From positions 1 to 7,121 of the forward strand of contig JADBKA010000247.1 in the NCBI GenBank assembly GCA_014896635.1: a stretch of 7,121 nucleotides of DNA. The letters run 5' to 3'. This document shows, piece after piece, positions 5,154 through 7,121 of the stretch. The number at the start of each line of letters is the position of its first letter. Position 1 is the stretch's first letter. A model generated the notes under the pieces. That model saw nothing but the letters and a program-made list of their open reading frames with translations, ran no database searches and had not been told where the DNA came from. Position numbers and translations under genes: made by a program. The DNA comes from Ktedonobacteraceae bacterium. GTDB taxonomy: Bacteria > Chloroflexota > Ktedonobacteria > Ktedonobacterales > Ktedonobacteraceae.

Positions 5154-5962
5154 GCATCCGAGGTATGCTCAACCGTCTGGCGCTGAGTCTCGGCTTTACG
5201 CGCGAGAAAGCGAAGAGACGCCAGTGCAAGTCCTTGCACGAGCAGTGTACAGGCGGCAGAGACCGCGAACGTCCCCGCTATGCCTATTCTCGCAAGTAGC
5301 ACGGCCAGTAGCAAAAAAAACGTCACGAAGGCGAACAGCCCGAATTGTAGACCGCGTAGAATAGCGAGAACTGCTGCCGCTCCCTGTGATCGGTGCGCGA
5401 AAACAGAGAGAATAGCAGCATAGAGGGGAAAGGGCGTCAGCAGACCACTCAGTCGCGCACCGAGCAGCGGAGCAATGGCAGTAAGCGCCACTACAAACGC
5501 CGTAGCTACAACCATACGCACGGAAAGATCCCGGCGCGGCGTCGTGGCTGCGGCGTTTGAGGAAACGTTGTGCGGTAACAGGAGCAACGTCAGAGCAATA
5601 CTGAGAAGAATCAGGAAAATGAGCAGCGGCAGCGGGACCACCAGATGTTGCAAGAGAAGCGTTGCCGCTGCGAATGCGAGGCAACTTCCGGTCAGGGCAT
5701 AGGGCCAGGGCCAGCGCAAGGCAAGCCAGGCATAGGCCAGCGAAAAAGCTGCTTGCGAGATCGTACCAACCAGTACCCCGACGGATGCCGCAGCGGCGAA
5801 CGGGATGCCATGATCGAGAGCCAGAAAGAAAATAATCGGTGCGGACGTGAAAGGCAGACCGATCAACCATCCACTCACTGCCGGACCCCAGCGCCGCCCG
5901 ATCAGGCTGGCTATAGCGATCAAAAGTGGCGTCGCAATGAGTTTGAGGATCAGCGTATTCAT
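5135..5962 (-). CDS. Polytopic integral membrane protein with internal duplication, function unknown
   Basis: A 275-residue hydrophobic protein with about nine membrane segments (approximately 5-22, 28-49, 56-80, 87-108, 110-130, 148-168, 172-190, 195-225, 228-250) and a short polar C-terminal tail. A polar link at about 131-148 divides it into two halves that look related: RRWGPAVSGWLIGLPFTSAP in the first (from residue 23) and LLGARLSGLLTPFPLYAA in the second (from 166), both with G-x-x-x-S-G-x-L and a following Pro-rich helix. Such duplication is typical of transporters and permeases, but I see no family signature or substrate clue. Start: ATG at 5962, with a weak GAGAAG 10 bases upstream; a TTG at 5980 behind AAGGGGAAG is an alternative adding six residues. 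Its 3' end overlaps the convergent gene by 19 bp. Confidence 0.82.
   Translation of the reverse strand: MNTLILKLIATPLLIAIASLIGRRWGPAVSGWLIGLPFTSAPIIFFLALDHGIPFAAAASVGVLVGTISQAAFSLAYAWLALRWPWPYALTGSCLAFAAATLLLQHLVVPLPLLIFLILLSIALTLLLLPHNVSSNAAATTPRRDLSVRMVVATAFVVALTAIAPLLGARLSGLLTPFPLYAAILSVFAHRSQGAAAVLAILRGLQFGLFAFVTFFLLLAVLLARIGIAGTFAVSAACTLLVQGLALASLRFLARKAETQRQTVEHTSDAHATRW
5151..5171. terminator. Perfect hairpin at the end of the GlsB/YeaQ-like gene
   Basis: TGAGCAT (5151-5157) pairs perfectly with ATGCTCA (5165-5171) over a seven-base loop. The left arm contains the TGA stop of the + strand gene, while the whole element lies inside the last codons of the - strand gene. No T-run follows on either strand, so termination is only a guess. 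Confidence 0.35.
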
Positions 5963-6044
5963 AGATAGTATGCTTCTCAACTTCCCCTTGCGTTAATAGT
6001 AAATCGGGCATAGTTGTAGCCCTTTATCTCTATTCTGCGTTATT

Positions 6045-6050
6045 ATTATA
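6045..6050 (-). promoter_or_regulatory. -10 box candidate for the polytopic membrane protein gene
   Basis: TATAAT on the - strand, a perfect -10 hexamer. No reasonable -35 is found at 16-18 bases, and the resulting leader would be about 75 bases. Weak support. Confidence 0.3.
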
Positions 6051-6176
6051 AACAGATTTAGCACACGTCTATTTCTGGAATGCATCAGTTTTTTCAGGCC
6101 GGAATTTCTCCGGTTCCCGTCTCTGGTCCTTATTTCTTTCACTGGCAGAGATTCTGGAAATACGCTTGCCAGGATC

Positions 6177-6206
6177 TTACCGCTATTCTTCTATGTGCGC
6201 TATAAT
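6177..6206 (+). promoter_or_regulatory. Promoter for the coupled membrane-anchored pair
   Basis: A perfect -10 TATAAT (6201-6206) with a poor -35, TTACCG (6177-6182), 18 bases upstream. Transcription would start near 6213, 33 bases before the ATG at 6246. The position argues against a start at the in-frame ATG 6195, which would precede the promoter. Confidence 0.55.
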
Positions 6207-6245
6207 GAATTAGAATTATTTCAGAATTCTACAGGGAGGCATTGT

Positions 6246-6719
6246 ATGCAAAGGGCAAAGCAGGCTGCAATCGGAGCCGGCATCGTACTGCTGGTGCTCA
6301 TTATATTGATCGTTCTGGCGGCTGTTTTTGGCGTGCTGCTTGCAGCGTTGTACATCTTCTTGATGCTGCTGGCTGCATTGCTGATCATTGCAACAATTTT
6401 CCAGGTGTACTCAATCCTGGCGCTGATTCGTACTATTCTCATGATACGAGAAGAGACGAAACCTCTGCTGGCCTCTGTTCAGGAAACGGTGAATATTGTG
6501 AAAGATACTGCAAAAACAGCGGGGCAGGCGGTAACAACGGTCGGTGCGACAACACAACTGGCAAGCGAATTCGCCTTGAAGCCGGCTATCCAGACTACTG
6601 CGGCGCTCAATGCCGGCCAGCGGATGCTCAAAGTGTTTTTCGGCCAGGGGCATACTAGAAGCCGTTGGCAAGAGCGCCGCCGGCAGCAGATGGCGGCAGC
6701 AAGGGGTAAAGCACAATGA
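6246..6719 (+). CDS. Membrane-anchored helical protein of unknown function
   Basis: A 157-residue protein with a long hydrophobic N-terminus (residues 8-63) forming two membrane helices, then an amphipathic helical stretch (about 67-130, rich in Thr, Ala, Val and Gln) and a strongly basic tail (137-157, RSRWQERRRQQ). The anchor followed by long amphipathic helix recalls DUF948/YtxG-like or apolipoprotein-like surface helices, but the match is only in layout. Start: ATG at 6246 with GGGAGG six bases upstream (6234-6239); upstream in-frame codons overlap the promoter. Its TGA overlaps the next ATG (ATGA), so the next gene is probably translated by coupling and the two products may act together. 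Confidence 0.78.
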   Translation: MQRAKQAAIGAGIVLLVLIILIVLAAVFGVLLAALYIFLMLLAALLIIATIFQVYSILALIRTILMIREETKPLLASVQETVNIVKDTAKTAGQAVTTVGATTQLASEFALKPAIQTTAALNAGQRMLKVFFGQGHTRSRWQERRRQQMAAARGKAQ

Positions 6720-7121
6720 TTCTTCTTGATGCTTCCCATGTATTACAAAGGATAGAAGAAGTTCCGCAGTGGATAGAAGTCGGGGGACAGATTGCAGCCA
6801 TTATCATCTGCCTGTTCTCACTGATTTTTGTGTTGCTGACGCTGGCTTTTAATCTGGTAATGGGGTTTGGCCTGACCTGGGTACGCGAGAAGGCCGAGTT
6901 GATCAAGAAGCTGCGGCCTGAAGTCGAGCATGTGAATAATGCCTGTAAGACGTCGCTTCAGGGTGAACCTCTGCCTGAGCAGGAAAATGCGGTAATAAAA
7001 GCGGTCGCGGCTGTTCCTCCCGCCGTGCATGCGGCTGATCAGAGAGTAGAGCAGGTCAGCGGACGTGTGGCGAATGCAATCATCGAGGTGCAGGCGCGCG
7101 CAGTCCAGGTCAGGACAGTAG
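6716..7121 (+). CDS. Second membrane-anchored helical protein, cut by the window end
   Basis: An open frame of 135 codons with no stop before the window end. The product has a short polar start, one strong membrane helix (about residues 24-50, IAAIIICLFSLIFVLLTLAF within it) and then a charged helical region beginning WVREKAELIKKLRPEVEHV and continuing as Ala/Val/Gln/Glu-rich helix to the edge. The layout (membrane anchor then long amphipathic helix) repeats that of the preceding gene, though it appears to have a single membrane helix; they may be distant relatives or partner subunits. The ATG overlaps the previous stop as ATGA, and AAGGGG (6701-6706) lies nine bases upstream, supporting translation and coupling. 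I do not recognise the family; a DUF948-like role is only a guess. The missing C-terminus prevents further judgment. Confidence 0.72.
   Translation, partial: MILLDASHVLQRIEEVPQWIEVGGQIAAIIICLFSLIFVLLTLAFNLVMGFGLTWVREKAELIKKLRPEVEHVNNACKTSLQGEPLPEQENAVIKAVAAVPPAVHAADQRVEQVSGRVANAIIEVQARAVQVRTV

Larger units (their letters stand above)
5963..6245. other. Divergent intergenic region
   Basis: This 283-bp region between the two divergent membrane-protein genes is AT-richer than they are and holds no gene I can support. Besides the promoters listed separately it contains a small hairpin CCGGA/TCCGG (6099-6113) preceded by a T-run (6089-6094), and two copies of TTCTGGAA (6073-6080, 6152-6159) 79 bases apart. 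I see no convincing RNA gene or riboswitch. Confidence 0.5.

Noticed and set aside
5196..6011. A 271-codon open frame on the - strand overlapping the polytopic membrane protein
   Set aside because: Its translation is a Cys/Ser/Arg-rich mixture, while the other frame gives a regular nine-helix membrane protein with internal duplication.
6081..6120. Intrinsic terminator at the CCGGA/TCCGG hairpin
   Set aside because: On the + strand the T-run precedes the stem, and on the - strand an A-run follows it; neither gives a U-tract after the hairpin.
5963..6245. Riboswitch or small RNA in the divergent region
   Set aside because: Only short local pairings are seen; no conserved riboswitch core or strong terminator is recognisable.

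Overview
The window looks like chromosomal DNA of a moderately GC-rich, non-proteobacterial soil-type bacterium. The cobalamin genes, the style of the small Xre regulator and the many small orphan membrane or helical proteins recall Chloroflexota of the Ktedonobacteria type. This placement is inference from style (moderate confidence) and no marker gene is present.

Layout: (1) 1-1857 is the end of a cobalamin (B12) synthesis operon: the C-terminal part of cobyric acid synthase CobQ, then the corrinoid adenosyltransferase CobO. CobO makes the adenosylated corrinoid that CobQ amidates. (2) About 1860-4060 is a clearly AT-richer block holding a compact type II restriction-modification system: a beta-class amino-methyltransferase on the + strand (1990-3003), and on the - strand a small Xre regulator (3697-3948) followed by an endonuclease (3053-3658). 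The endonuclease and methyltransferase converge tail to tail. The endonuclease is recognisably a BamHI-family enzyme: the catalytic residues, and nearly all base-contacting residues of BamHI, are in place. Recognition of GGATCC with N4-methylation of a cytosine is therefore the leading hypothesis. (3) 4071-4639 is a two-gene unit of small unrecognised proteins with resident-like GC content. (4) 4812-5153 is a small three-helix membrane protein of the GlsB/YeaQ/YmgE type. Its 3' end overlaps by 19 bp the end of a convergent polytopic membrane protein (5135-5962, - strand). (5) 6246-7121 is a translationally coupled pair of membrane-anchored helical proteins, the second running off the window.

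The most interesting part is the BamHI-like system. It differs from the classical BamHI locus in convergent rather than divergent R and M genes, in a generic Xre protein in the controller position, in altered residues at the dimer interface, and in a truncated C-terminus. A 9-bp motif, TGCCTACCA, occurs in opposite orientations just upstream of the methyltransferase promoter and at the predicted transcription start of the xre-endonuclease unit. It could be a shared operator or could mark the ends of the acquired block. The coordinates also reveal a perfect dyad over the CobO 3' flank, divergent promoters with nested -35 boxes, and an internal duplication in the polytopic membrane protein.
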